Shown piece after piece: positions 15,289 to 22,610 of a DNA stretch of 22,610 nucleotides (its first letter is position 1; every line of letters begins with the position of its first letter). The position numbers and the translations under genes were made by a program. The notes below the pieces were generated by a model that saw nothing but the letters and a program-made list of their open reading frames with translations, was not told the DNA's origin and searched no databases. This DNA is from an uncultured Prevotella sp. (GTDB taxonomy: Bacteria; Bacteroidota; Bacteroidia; Bacteroidales; Bacteroidaceae), in contig UQCW01000047.1 in assembly GCA_900539625.1 (NCBI GenBank), forward strand, positions 1 through 22,610, given 5' to 3'.

Positions 15289-16372
15289 GTCCCATTTCGT
15301 TCACCGTCAGGCGTTTCCCGTTGGCATAGGTGGCGAAGAGCTGATACGTTCGGCTCGTGGTTTCGAGGTGCAGTCGCACGCCTTTCGGCAACGTCTTGAA
15401 GTCGGCCTCCGAGAAGCCCAGTTCTTTCAAGGTGACGGCATAGCGGCGATGGCGCTTGAAGAAATCCTCCTGCGCATAGAATCCCGCCCAGAGAAGGCGA
15501 CGCTCCGCGGCATCGGCCATCGGCACGAAAGCCTCCGGCGTGGTTCCCGCCGTTGTCGGCGAGAGCTGCACGCAGCCCCATCGCTCTGGCATGTGCATCG
15601 CCACCAGTCCGGTGGCGCCCCATGTCCAGTTGTCTTCACGCAAAGGCCGGCCGTTGCGGTCTTTTTTCTTCACGTAGCAGCCTGCGGCGTCTGTCGTGTG
15701 CTGCCATTCCACGCGTGAAAAGCCGATGCGCAACTGCTTTCCGGCCTCCAGCACGCGTTCAAATTCTGAGGCGAGTGCCTGTCGGGGAATGGCCATTTCG
15801 AGCGTCCATCCGCGGTCGGTGTCGGAAGCATCGTTGAGCGTGCCTTGCACCGATGTCGCCACGAGCAGTCCCGGACAATTCCACTGAAACTGCACGAAGG
15901 GGCGCTGCGGAGCGCGGTAGGGATGTGTCAGCGAGAGGTCGAACACCGTGTTGAGGGCGTTGACTTCAACCTCGAAATAGTTGTGGCCGTCGCCATCGGG
16001 GTCGATGAAGACCTCGAAGTCGTTGTCGTGGTAGACAATGGTGTCGCGTTTCGTGAGCGTGGCCCATACGTGGGGCTCTTCCATCACGGCTGCGACATAA
16101 AGGTAATCGTCGTCCCAGAGCATCTTGGCGGTGGTGTGGTAACACGGAGCGGGATGATTCCCGCCACTGATGTCAACAAAATGCGTGATGTCTGCTGCCT
16201 GCTGCCAGGCCGCTTCATCGAGGCGGCCATCGATGTGGAGGGGCGAAGGCGTGCGCTGACATACGTATTGCTGCACGGGAGTAAGGCGGTTGGCATAGCG
16301 CATTGTTGGCGACTGTTGCGCCATCGCCGCCGTGCCCAGCAGGGCGCAAAGGCCCGTAAGGAGATGTTTCAT
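15278..16372 (-). CDS. Secreted carbohydrate-binding family 9-like protein
   Basis: The 364-residue protein has a signal peptide (MKHLLTGLCALLGTAAMAQQ). It then shows the typical CBM9-like opening, PLHIDGRLDEAAWQQA, and continues with DDDYLYVAAVMEEPHVWA, DNDFEVFIDPDGDGHNYFE and WTLEMAIPRQAL, all characteristic of this beta-sandwich family. CBM9-like proteins bind sugars in xylan and other glycans. The C-terminal 90 residues (FYAQEDFFKRHRRYAVTLKELG onward) are also common in Bacteroidota members. Start 16372 is the signal peptide Met. Located between a CorC-type membrane gene (62 bases upstream) and a glycosidase gene, it may help process a glycan with the latter. Confidence 0.85.
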   Translation of the reverse strand: MKHLLTGLCALLGTAAMAQQSPTMRYANRLTPVQQYVCQRTPSPLHIDGRLDEAAWQQAADITHFVDISGGNHPAPCYHTTAKMLWDDDYLYVAAVMEEPHVWATLTKRDTIVYHDNDFEVFIDPDGDGHNYFEVEVNALNTVFDLSLTHPYRAPQRPFVQFQWNCPGLLVATSVQGTLNDASDTDRGWTLEMAIPRQALASEFERVLEAGKQLRIGFSRVEWQHTTDAAGCYVKKKDRNGRPLREDNWTWGATGLVAMHMPERWGCVQLSPTTAGTTPEAFVPMADAAERRLLWAGFYAQEDFFKRHRRYAVTLKELGFSEADFKTLPKGVRLHLETTSRTYQLFATYANGKRLTVNEMGRIF

Positions 16373-16433
16373 AATGGGTATAGATTGGGCGTTCTTTCGG
16401 AAGAAACGCCACATGGTTTTCTTCGCAGGAGGC

Positions 16434-17699
16434 CTACATCAGTTTGACCAATACGGAGTCGATGCGCGTGTCGTCCATTTTGAGGATGCGGAAGCGCAGG
16501 GTGTTCCAAGTCAAGGTTTCTCCCTCATGGGGAATGTGCTCGAGGCGGTCGAGAATCAAACCGCCGACGGTGGAAAACTCGGTGGTGTAGAGGTCTTCTT
16601 TGTCGAAGTGAGCCAGGAAGTCGTAGAAAGGACACTGGCCGCGCACCACCCAACTGCGGCCATCGGCACGCTCGACGATGTCGGGCACCTCGGTGGGTTC
16701 GTCGATGCTGCCCACAAGACCTTCGAGAATGTCTTTGAGGGAGACGATGCCTTGAACGAGGCCAAATTCGTCACAGACCAATGCGCGGTTGAGACGACGC
16801 GACTTGAGTTGTTCCAAGGCCTTATAGACCGTCATGTTCTCAGGGAAATAGACGGGCTTCTTCATGATTTTCGAGAGGGAGAAATTGGGCTTGCCCAAAT
16901 GGAGCACCAATTCCTTGAGCGTCACGACACCTTCCACGTTGTCCAAATTCTCTGCCACCACTGGATAGGCGGCGAAAGGCGTTTCGCGCAACACCTGCTC
17001 CACCTCGGAGGCGGTCATGTTCACGTCGAGAGTGACGATTTCAGAACGATGGGTCATCAGCGATTCCACTTTTCGGTCGCCCAAGACCAGGGCGCGTTCC
17101 ATAATGTCTTGCTCCACAGCCTGCACCTCGCCAGCATCGGTGCCTTCCTGAATGACGCTTTTGATTTCTTCTTCCGTGACGTGGGTGTTGTCGCGGTGGA
17201 GACGGAAAATCTTGATGAGGATTTCCGTATTGTGTGAAAGCAGCCACACGAAGGGGAACGACAGGTGGGCGAAGAAGGTCATGAACGGCGCCGACAGACG
17301 GGCGGTGGTGTCAGCGAGATCGATACCGATGCGTTTCGGAAAGAGTTCGCCGAGCTCACATTGCAGATAGGTGGCAATGAAGACGATGATGGTCTTGGAC
17401 AACGACGGCGCCATATCAGGCGAAACGCCCCAGTCTGCCAACACGGTGGCGAAATCGGAAGCGAGGGTCTCACCAGAATAGAGACCCGTGAGGATGCTCA
17501 CGATGGTGATGCCGATTTGGGCCGTGGAGAGGAACTTGTCGGGGTCGTTCATCAAGTCGAGCGCCATGCGTGCCGAACGGCTGCCGGCCTTGGCTTCGCT
17601 CTGCAAACGGGTGCGACGCGCTGAAATCAACGCCACTTCCGACAGGGAGAAGAAACCGTTGAAGGCCACGAGTATCAAGATGATAATAATGTCGAACAT
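16434..17699 (-). CDS. CNNM/CBS-domain membrane protein (CorC/TlyC 'hemolysin' family)
   Basis: The 421-residue protein starts with hydrophobic segments of the CNNM (DUF21) domain (FDIIIILILVAFNGFFSLSEVALISARRTRL, about 1-190), contains a pair of CBS domains (about 200-330, with ESLMTHRSEIVTLDVNMT, PVVAENLDNVEGVVTLKEL and ALVCDEFGLVQGIVSLKDI), and ends in a CorC/HlyC transporter-associated domain (about 345-421). The family sits in the inner membrane and is linked to magnesium or cobalt efflux; the 'hemolysin' name is historical. Start 17699 is chosen because the membrane domain begins there. Promoter-like signals and a 445-base intergenic gap lie upstream. Confidence 0.9.
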   Translation of the reverse strand: MFDIIIILILVAFNGFFSLSEVALISARRTRLQSEAKAGSRSARMALDLMNDPDKFLSTAQIGITIVSILTGLYSGETLASDFATVLADWGVSPDMAPSLSKTIIVFIATYLQCELGELFPKRIGIDLADTTARLSAPFMTFFAHLSFPFVWLLSHNTEILIKIFRLHRDNTHVTEEEIKSVIQEGTDAGEVQAVEQDIMERALVLGDRKVESLMTHRSEIVTLDVNMTASEVEQVLRETPFAAYPVVAENLDNVEGVVTLKELVLHLGKPNFSLSKIMKKPVYFPENMTVYKALEQLKSRRLNRALVCDEFGLVQGIVSLKDILEGLVGSIDEPTEVPDIVERADGRSWVVRGQCPFYDFLAHFDKEDLYTTEFSTVGGLILDRLEHIPHEGETLTWNTLRFRILKMDDTRIDSVLVKLM

Positions 17700-17739
17700 A
17701 TATATATAATGTATTGTTGTTCTGTTGTACAGCTTCAGA

Positions 17740-17782
17740 GGAGTGGCAACCTGCATTCTGCAAGCTATCCTACACCCACTCC
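17740..17782 (-). other. Leader hairpin upstream of the CNNM-CBS gene
   Basis: GGAGTGG (17740-17746) pairs with CCACTCC (17776-17782) across a 29-base loop. It lies in the presumed minus-strand leader, between the candidate promoter at 17837 and the start at 17699. I do not recognise a known riboswitch. A magnesium-responsive leader would fit the gene's family but is speculation. Confidence 0.3.
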
Positions 17783-17836
17783 AGGAATGGCAAAAGAAAC
17801 AGGCAGAAACCATTCTACTTACCATTACTCAACATG

Positions 17837-17844
17837 CAAAATTA
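17837..17844 (-). promoter_or_regulatory. Candidate -7 box for the CNNM-CBS gene
   Basis: On the minus strand this reads TAATTTTG followed by CA, matching TAnnTTTG. It lies 138 bases upstream of the start at 17699, implying a leader of about 130 bases. No clear -33 element was seen. Confidence 0.45.
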
Positions 17845-17919
17845 CCTTTTTTTAGCTGAATACTCCGCAGCCTCACTGCTTTTTTTGCCTCTTCTTGCTG
17901 TTGGATTGCAGGAAAATCG

Positions 17920-17927
17920 TAACTTTG
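17920..17927 (+). promoter_or_regulatory. Candidate -7 box for tsaE
   Basis: TAACTTTG followed by TGCAAG matches the Bacteroidota TAnnTTTG box. Transcription would start near 17932-17936, so the inverted-repeat element at 17938-18129 would form nearly the whole 5' leader of the tsaE mRNA. A TTG occurs upstream but not at the canonical spacing. Confidence 0.55.
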
Positions 17928-17937
17928 TGCAAGAACA

Positions 17938-18129
17938 TAAGTAGGTGTTCAAAATTATTTTATAGTATCCATGCAGGGGAGAACCTGTCTGATATTGCCT
18001 TGCCGTATTCTTTTGCCCCTACAACTGCCTTTCATCAGTCACGTAGCCCGCTACGCTCCTTCTTCAAGACAGCCGTAGGAACAAAATAATACGACAATTC
18101 AATATAAACTAATTCTGAACACCTACTTA
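17938..18129. repeat. Nested inverted-repeat element (MITE-like or structured RNA)
   Basis: Terminal arms 17938-17964 and 18103-18129 match as inverted repeats at 25 of 27 positions, starting TAAGTAGGTGTTCA. Inside, 18005-18031 and 18066-18092 form a second imperfect stem with 21 of 27 Watson-Crick pairs, and a small hairpin CGTAG-CCCG-CTACG (18042-18055) lies in its loop. Five of the six inner mismatches, and one of the two outer ones, become G-U pairs if the minus strand is transcribed. It encodes no protein. It could be a miniature transposable element, or an RNA element in the tsaE leader. A similar element lies at 20790-20900. Confidence 0.75.
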
Positions 18130-18144
18130 CAACTTTCAGAAATC

Positions 18145-18564
18145 ATGGAAATAAGAATAAACTCTCTCGACGAACTGCACGAGGCCGCACGGCAAATGGT
18201 GCAGGCTATGGGCGAACACACGGTATTCGCTTTCTACGGCAAAATGGGGGCCGGAAAAACCACACTCATCAAGGCGCTCTGCGACGTGCTCGGCGTCAGC
18301 GATATGGTGAACAGCCCCACGTTCTCACTGGTCAATGAATATCGCTCTGATACCACGGGCGAACTCATCTACCACTTCGATTTCTATCGTATCAAGAAAA
18401 TCGAAGAGGTGTATGACATGGGATATGAAGACTATTTCTACTCGGGCGCACTCTGCTTCATCGAATGGCCGACGCTCATCGAAGACCTCCTGCCTGGCGA
18501 TGCCGTCAGCGTGAACATTGAAGAAATGGAAGATGGTTCGCGCGTGGTTTCGCTGGACGTCTGA
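18145..18564 (+). CDS. tsaE: tRNA threonylcarbamoyladenosine biosynthesis ATPase TsaE
   Basis: The 139-residue protein has the TsaE layout: Walker A GKMGAGKTT (residues 32-40), then NSPTFSLVNEY, HFDFYRI, and FIEWPTLIEDLLP near the end. TsaE is the ATPase that works with TsaB and TsaD in the cytoplasm to make the t6A modification next to the anticodon of ANN-reading tRNAs. Length fits the family. It starts 15 bases after the inverted-repeat element, which may therefore affect its expression. TsaB/TsaD partners are not in the window. Confidence 0.95.
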   Translation: MEIRINSLDELHEAARQMVQAMGEHTVFAFYGKMGAGKTTLIKALCDVLGVSDMVNSPTFSLVNEYRSDTTGELIYHFDFYRIKKIEEVYDMGYEDYFYSGALCFIEWPTLIEDLLPGDAVSVNIEEMEDGSRVVSLDV

Positions 18565-18603
18565 TTGGATTTCCCAAAGATTTAAAAACCTGACAACCTA
18601 CTT

Positions 18604-20778
18604 ATGAAAAAATTAACCTCATTAACCTTAGCCCTCTGCCTGGCTTGTCCGCTCAGCGCACAGACCATCGCCAATATGAAAGACCTTACGGCAGGACAGA
18701 AAGCGGCTGCCACAAGTGTCAAACTGACTGGAACTTTGACCACGAAAGGCAACAGCGACATCCGACAATTGCGCGATCTCTGCTGGCAACTGAAGCATGT
18801 TGACCTCTCCACGGCCAACTGTCCGACCTTGCCGGCCAACGCGTTTCATTCACGCCACCGCCTGGTGTCTGTCGTGCTGCCAACCAACCTCAAAAGCATC
18901 GGCACTCAGGCGTTTTTTGCCTGCGACGCCTTGAAGCAACTGACGCTTCCCGCCACGCTGGAGGAAGTGGGCGCTGCGGCCTTCTCGGGATGCAGCAGTT
19001 TGGAAAGCATCACCATTGAAGGGGCACCGCGCTTAAGCGGTTTTGCCTTCCGTGGTTGCAACAACCTGCGCTCCATCAAACTGCTTAGCAAGGTGCCGCC
19101 CCAATGCGACGCCACCGCGTTTGAAGGCGTTGACATAGAAAAATGCCGCCTCGAGGTGCCTGCCGGCAGCGAGGAGAACTATCGCAGGGCCGCAGGATGG
19201 AAGCGCTTTTTCGGTGCTGACAACAGCAAGAAGGCGGCCGTGACGTGTGTGCCAGAAGAAGCGTTGGTGCCTGTTCCGGCCGAAATGTCTGTCGCCAAGA
19301 AGGCCGAGGTGCTGGCCGTGAAGCGCAACTGGATTGTCAAAGCGCCTGAGAGCCTCGCCAACGAGGTGGAACGCGCCAACGAAATGCTCGCAGGCCGCGG
19401 CCTCAACGTGGGCAAACGCGGGGCCGCTGTGCTTCAGTTGGCCATCGACGCTTCAGTGGCAGAAGAGGAGGGCTACGTGCTGACGGTCAACGAGAAAGGT
19501 GTCAGCATCACGGGACGCACGGCAACGGGCGTGTTCTACGGACTAATGACGCTCGACCAGTTGCTCCGCGCCGACGCTTCGTCGGTTTGCTGCGACTATC
19601 TGCCTGCCCTCACCATCAAGGACGCGCCGCGAACCAATGTTCGCGAACTGATGGTGGACCCTGCCCGCATCTTCATCCCGTTTGAGGAACTGAAGCGCTT
19701 CGTGCCGGAAATGGCCCGCTATAAATATAACGCGCTCCACCTCCACCTCGTTGACGACCAGGCATGGCGCATTGAAATCAAGGCTTATCCGGAACTGACA
19801 GGTGCCGGGTCGGCCCGCGTGGGCATGGACGACATGCAGGTGCCGTTCTCCGGATTCTACACGCAGGCGCAGATGAAGGAACTCGTGGCCTATGCTGCCA
19901 AATACCACGTGCAGATCATCCCGGAAATTGAAATGCCGGGGCACGAAGTGGCCGCCATCCACTGTTTCCCGCAACTGACCTGCGGCGCACAACTCGTGCC
20001 CATCCGCACGACCTGCGGCGTGAGCAACGAATTGCTCTGTCCGGGCGAACCTTTTGTTTATGAATTTCTCGGCAACGTGTTCCGCGAATTGGCGGAAGTG
20101 TTCCCCTCGCCCTACATCCACTTGGGAGGCGACGAAGCTGGCAATCCAGCGCTCGACTGCTGGACCAACTGCGAAAAATGCCGCGCCCTGAAAAAGAAAT
20201 TGGGCATCACGACAACAGACCGCAGCGAAAACTGGCGCCTGCAGAAATATCTCTTTGACCGTGTCATCGACACGCTCCGCACGCGCTACAACAAAACGCC
20301 GATGTTCTGGTATGAAACTGACTTCAAGGAAATACAGCCAGGATGCGTGACGTTTGCATGGCGCCACGGACTGACCAAGACGGCCATCGAAGCGGCCATC
20401 AAGAACAAAGCCAAAATCATGCTCTGCCCGGGCGAACACTGCTATCTCGACTATCCGATGCGCGGCGGCGACATGCCGGAGGTGAACTGGGGAATGCCTG
20501 TCACTTCGCTGCAACAGACCTATAAGCTCGACCCAGCATGGGGCATGGACGAGAAGTTTGAAAAGGAAAACCTCTTCGGCGTGACGGGTACGCTCTGGAG
20601 CGAATGTATCAACTCGCCGGAGCGCCTCTTCTATCAGGCTTACCCTCGCGCCCAAGCCCTGGCCGAAGCGGGATGGAGCCTCCAGAAAAACCGCTCTTGG
20701 GAGGGCTTCATGAAACGCCTCAAACCCACGCTGCTTGACATGGAACGCCGGGGTATCTCTCATTCCATGGCTTTCTGA
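18604..20778 (+). CDS. Secreted GH20 beta-N-acetylhexosaminidase with BspA-type LRR N-terminus
   Basis: The 724-residue protein begins with a signal peptide (MKKLTSLTLALCLACPLSAQ). Residues about 50-190 are BspA-type leucine-rich repeats (LVSVVLPTNLKSIGTQAFFACDALKQLTLPATLEEVGAAAFSGC pattern, read as two adjoining repeats). A GH20b-like lead domain follows (about 220-330), then the GH20 barrel from about 345: HLHLVDDQAWRIEI, IIPEIEMPGH, and the catalytic pair Asp510-Glu511 in HLGGDEAG, ending with GTLWSEC. GH20 enzymes remove terminal N-acetylhexosamine from glycans by substrate-assisted catalysis. LRRs of this type usually mediate adhesion, so it may act on host or microbial glycans. A CCTACTTAT motif overlaps the start codon. 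Confidence 0.92.
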   Translation: MKKLTSLTLALCLACPLSAQTIANMKDLTAGQKAAATSVKLTGTLTTKGNSDIRQLRDLCWQLKHVDLSTANCPTLPANAFHSRHRLVSVVLPTNLKSIGTQAFFACDALKQLTLPATLEEVGAAAFSGCSSLESITIEGAPRLSGFAFRGCNNLRSIKLLSKVPPQCDATAFEGVDIEKCRLEVPAGSEENYRRAAGWKRFFGADNSKKAAVTCVPEEALVPVPAEMSVAKKAEVLAVKRNWIVKAPESLANEVERANEMLAGRGLNVGKRGAAVLQLAIDASVAEEEGYVLTVNEKGVSITGRTATGVFYGLMTLDQLLRADASSVCCDYLPALTIKDAPRTNVRELMVDPARIFIPFEELKRFVPEMARYKYNALHLHLVDDQAWRIEIKAYPELTGAGSARVGMDDMQVPFSGFYTQAQMKELVAYAAKYHVQIIPEIEMPGHEVAAIHCFPQLTCGAQLVPIRTTCGVSNELLCPGEPFVYEFLGNVFRELAEVFPSPYIHLGGDEAGNPALDCWTNCEKCRALKKKLGITTTDRSENWRLQKYLFDRVIDTLRTRYNKTPMFWYETDFKEIQPGCVTFAWRHGLTKTAIEAAIKNKAKIMLCPGEHCYLDYPMRGGDMPEVNWGMPVTSLQQTYKLDPAWGMDEKFEKENLFGVTGTLWSECINSPERLFYQAYPRAQALAEAGWSLQKNRSWEGFMKRLKPTLLDMERRGISHSMAF

Positions 20779-20789
20779 TTATAATTATT

Positions 20790-20900
20790 AGGTGTTCAGA
20801 ATCAGCAATGTGAAAGGACGATGAAAAGGAAAAACGGAAAGGCCAGACGGTAACGGTTTTCCTCTCCAAAACACGTCGCACTTGCCGATTCTGAACACCT
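20790..20900. repeat. Second inverted-repeat element of the same family
   Basis: Terminal arms 20790-20808 and 20882-20900 (AGGTGTTCAGAATC core) match at 18 of 19 positions. The single difference again becomes a G-U pair on the minus strand. The right end continues as CCTGCTTGT, a variant of CCTACTTA. An inner stem of nine bases with one mismatch pairs 20828-20836 with 20854-20862. It fills most of the gap between the hexosaminidase and the glycosyltransferase gene. The inner sequence differs from the 17938 element, so the family is defined by its ends. Confidence 0.7.
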
Positions 20901-20917
20901 GCTTGTAAATAACGCTT

Positions 20918-21634
20918 ATGAAGTGTCTACACATCATCACTCCGGTGAAAGACTCCATTGAATCAACGATGGACACCATCAAGGCGGTTTTGGCTTCCAA
21001 CCTCAACGTGCCACACACCTATACCATCTACAACGACTTCAGCACGCCGGAAAACACGGCAAGGCTGGAGCAGGCTTCGAAAGAGATGGGGTTTCGCCTC
21101 GTCAACCTCGCGGACCTCACCGATCATCCGTCGCCCAACTATCTGCTGGTGTTGCAAACGGCACGCCGCGAAGCGCTGGAGGCCGAAGCGGGTCTTTGCA
21201 TCGTTGAAAGCGACGTGACGGTGCGCCCCGACACGCTACAAGGGCTTTACGACGGCGCCACGGAACGCACCGACTGCGGCATCGCGGCTTCGGTGACGGT
21301 GGACGAAGCGGGAGATATCAATTATCCTTACCTTTATGCCAAAGGACTGGAAAACCAGGTGGTTGACAACCGCAAACACCAGAGTTTCTGCTGCTCGTTG
21401 CTCACGCCGGAACTGATGCGCCGCTTTGATTTCGGACTGCTTAATCCAGAGAAAAACTGGTATGACGTCACCATCTCACACGAAGCCCTCGCCGCGGGCC
21501 TGCACAACTATCTGTTTACGACGCTGCCCGTCGTCCACCGGCCACACCAGAGCCGCCCGTGGAAACAACTGAAATATAAAAACCCGCTGAAGTATTACTG
21601 GCTGAAATACACACGCGGACTGGATAAAATCTAA
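20918..21634 (+). CDS. Family 2-like glycosyltransferase
   Basis: The 238-residue protein has a GT-A nucleotide-sugar fold: HIITPVKDSIESTMDTI at the start, YTIYNDFSTPENTARL (the DDxS-like region), and IVESDVTVRPDTL with the metal-site-like Glu-Ser-Asp at 97-99. The rest (NYPYLYAKGLENQVV, FGLLNPEKNWYDVTISHEAL) is typical of small bacterial glycosyltransferases. No membrane segment or signal is visible, so it should act at the cytoplasmic face. It ends three bases before a WaaP/InaA-type kinase gene, which suggests both build or modify lipopolysaccharide core or another surface glycolipid. Sugar donor and acceptor unknown. Confidence 0.8.
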   Translation: MKCLHIITPVKDSIESTMDTIKAVLASNLNVPHTYTIYNDFSTPENTARLEQASKEMGFRLVNLADLTDHPSPNYLLVLQTARREALEAEAGLCIVESDVTVRPDTLQGLYDGATERTDCGIAASVTVDEAGDINYPYLYAKGLENQVVDNRKHQSFCCSLLTPELMRRFDFGLLNPEKNWYDVTISHEALAAGLHNYLFTTLPVVHRPHQSRPWKQLKYKNPLKYYWLKYTRGLDKI

Positions 21635-21637
21635 GCT

Positions 21638-22414
21638 ATGCCCATCGCATCTATCACTTCACACACTTCCCTGCCCCACCCCTCCACGCTCGTGCTGCAT
21701 CCTGATTTCGCCGCGCTGGAGCCTTTCATGCGCTCGTTGCCGCAACGCATGGCAAACGGCGAAGGGACGGTGATCCACAAGGGGCGCAACGAAGTGCGCA
21801 TCATGGAGTTTGAAGGCCGAAAACTGGTGGTCAAGGCATTCCGCCGTCCGCACCTCATCAACCAGTTTGTCTACGGCATCTTCCGCGCCTCAAAAGCGAA
21901 ACGCTCTTACGACAACGCCCTCCTGCTGCAGGGCCTCGGCATCGGCACGCCGCAGCCCGTTGGCTACTATAACATCCGCTCTGTGCTCGGCCTGCGCTTT
22001 GACCGCAGTTATTTCGTCACGCTGCAATCAGACTGCACCCACCGCTACGAAGCGCTCTTTGAACAGCATTTCAGCTATGAGGCCGACGTGCTACGGGCCA
22101 TCGGACGGCTGACGGCCAAACTGCACGAAAACGGACTGGCCCACAAAGACTACGGACGCGCCAACATTCTCTTCAAACAACAACCCGACGGCACCATCAA
22201 GCTCGAACTGGTTGACCTCAACCGCATGGCGGTCGGACCGCTCGACATTCAGGCGGGATGCAAGAATTTTGAACGCCTGCCGGCAACGCCGCAGATGCAC
22301 CGCTGGATGGCGGAGACTTATGCCGAAGCACGCCACTTCGACGCGGAAGAATGCTTCAAACTCATGGAGGCATTCCGCGCCACGCAAGGCGGGAAAATCG
22401 ACGGGAAATATTAA
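21638..22414 (+). CDS. Lipopolysaccharide kinase InaA/WaaP-family protein
   Basis: The 258-residue protein has the small protein-kinase-like fold of the Kdo/WaaP family. Lys66 in VVKAF probably contacts ATP, the catalytic loop is HKDYGRANILF (His169, Asp171, Asn176), and VDLNRM (Asp193) provides the metal-binding Asp. Such kinases phosphorylate sugars of the lipopolysaccharide core. It starts three bases after the glycosyltransferase stop, so the two are almost certainly co-translated. The stop codon begins a long hairpin at 22414-22443, a likely end of this operon. Confidence 0.87.
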   Translation: MPIASITSHTSLPHPSTLVLHPDFAALEPFMRSLPQRMANGEGTVIHKGRNEVRIMEFEGRKLVVKAFRRPHLINQFVYGIFRASKAKRSYDNALLLQGLGIGTPQPVGYYNIRSVLGLRFDRSYFVTLQSDCTHRYEALFEQHFSYEADVLRAIGRLTAKLHENGLAHKDYGRANILFKQQPDGTIKLELVDLNRMAVGPLDIQAGCKNFERLPATPQMHRWMAETYAEARHFDAEECFKLMEAFRATQGGKIDGKY

Positions 22415-22443
22415 GTAATGGTAAGTAGGTATTTACCATTACT
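22414..22443 (+). terminator. Hairpin at the kinase stop codon
   Basis: A perfect 11-base inverted repeat (22414-22424 with 22433-22443) starts at the last base of the stop codon. Its 8-base loop contains GTAGGT, and TAAGTAGG-type sequence spans 22422-22429. The stem is AT-rich with no T-run after it, so termination is plausible but not classical. Confidence 0.5.
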
Positions 22444-22510
22444 AACGCCCCCTTTACGAAGGGTGTTCAAAATCCAGAAAAATATCTGCGTTTTGGTCAA
22501 ATAGCATGTC

Positions 22511-22570
22511 AATTGCGGCGCAGCTGCCCCTGAAAGGGGCTCATATTCCAGGATAGGGGCTTGCCCCTAT
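22511..22570. repeat. REP-like double-hairpin repeat with the AATTGCGGCGCAGC core
   Basis: The first 14 bases (AATTGCGGCGCAGC) equal 62-75 near the window start. Two hairpins follow: GCCCC-TGAAA-GGGGC (22526-22540) and ATAGGGGC-TT-GCCCCTAT (22553-22570). Paired hairpins of this kind, CCCTGAAAGGG then a G-rich/C-rich palindrome, look like the dispersed intergenic repeats common in Bacteroidota genomes. The element probably continues past the window end. The 22444-22510 stretch holds a GGGTGTTCAAAATC (22461-22474) resembling the ends of the 17938 element and nothing else I can support. Confidence 0.6.
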
Positions 22571-22610
22571 CTCCCGCCGCAGCTCATCGATTCTCGCTTC
22601 TGCCCCTGTA

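Noticed and set aside
16434..17699. A true pore-forming hemolysin
   Set aside because: The domain order (CNNM, two CBS, CorC_HlyC) points to an ion-transport-related membrane protein; the hemolysin name is inherited.
17938..18129. Known riboswitch or tRNA
   Set aside because: I find no match to a remembered riboswitch core and no cloverleaf; the ends recur at 20790-20900, which favours a repeat element.

Overview
The window looks like a chromosomal segment of a Bacteroidota species, most likely Bacteroidales and Prevotella-like. The grounds are Bacteroidota-type promoter boxes (TAnnTTTG), BspA-type leucine-rich repeats on a secreted hexosaminidase, a lipoprotein metallophosphoesterase, and a Bacteroidota-style aryl polyene/flexirubin-like lipid cluster. 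The species cannot be fixed from this sequence. Most of the window is fairly GC-rich. The stretch from about 12050 to 14090 is visibly AT-richer and looks acquired.

Region 1 (1-234) is non-coding and holds two identical 56-bp direct repeats. Region 2 (235-9121, all plus strand, closely spaced) is an aryl polyene-type type II fatty acid/polyketide operon. Its order is ApeP-like dehydratase, hotdog thioesterase, a ketosynthase fused to a small chain-length-factor-like domain, an acyl carrier protein, a second active ketosynthase, a degenerate ketosynthase, an ApeI-like dehydratase fused to a family 2 glycosyltransferase, a PlsC-type acyltransferase, and a phytoene-desaturase-like FAD oxidoreductase. 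It ends at a strong hairpin at 9153-9192. The genes would extend an acyl-ACP chain without full reduction, dehydrate it, and attach the product to a lipid or sugar head group in the membrane. No ketoreductase, aryl-ACP ligase, ammonia-lyase or exporter lies in the window, so the set is incomplete here.

Region 3 (9266-12047, minus strand) holds a membrane acyltransferase-3 protein, then a metallophosphoesterase lipoprotein whose end overlaps the start of a predicted outer-membrane beta-barrel protein. Region 4 (about 12050-14090) is an AT-rich islet with a truncated Toprim/primase remnant and a complete AbiEi/AbiEii type IV toxin-antitoxin pair. The pair has a candidate autoregulatory operator over its promoter.

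Region 5 (14096-17699, minus strand) runs CorC/TlyC-type CNNM-CBS membrane protein, CBM9-like secreted protein, GHL10-like secreted glycosidase. Region 6 (17700-22414, plus strand) holds tsaE (tRNA t6A synthesis), a GH20 beta-N-acetylhexosaminidase with N-terminal LRR repeats, a GT2-like glycosyltransferase, and a WaaP/InaA-type kinase that probably acts on surface lipopolysaccharide.

The most unusual non-coding signal is a family of intergenic elements around the motif CCTACTTA / TAAGTAGG. Two are full inverted-repeat elements (17938-18129 and 20790-20900), and several are half-copies next to gene starts or ends. Most arm mismatches in the two full elements become G-U pairs if the minus strand is transcribed, which suggests an RNA-level structure. 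A different repeat family, sharing a 14-base core, occurs at both ends of the window.
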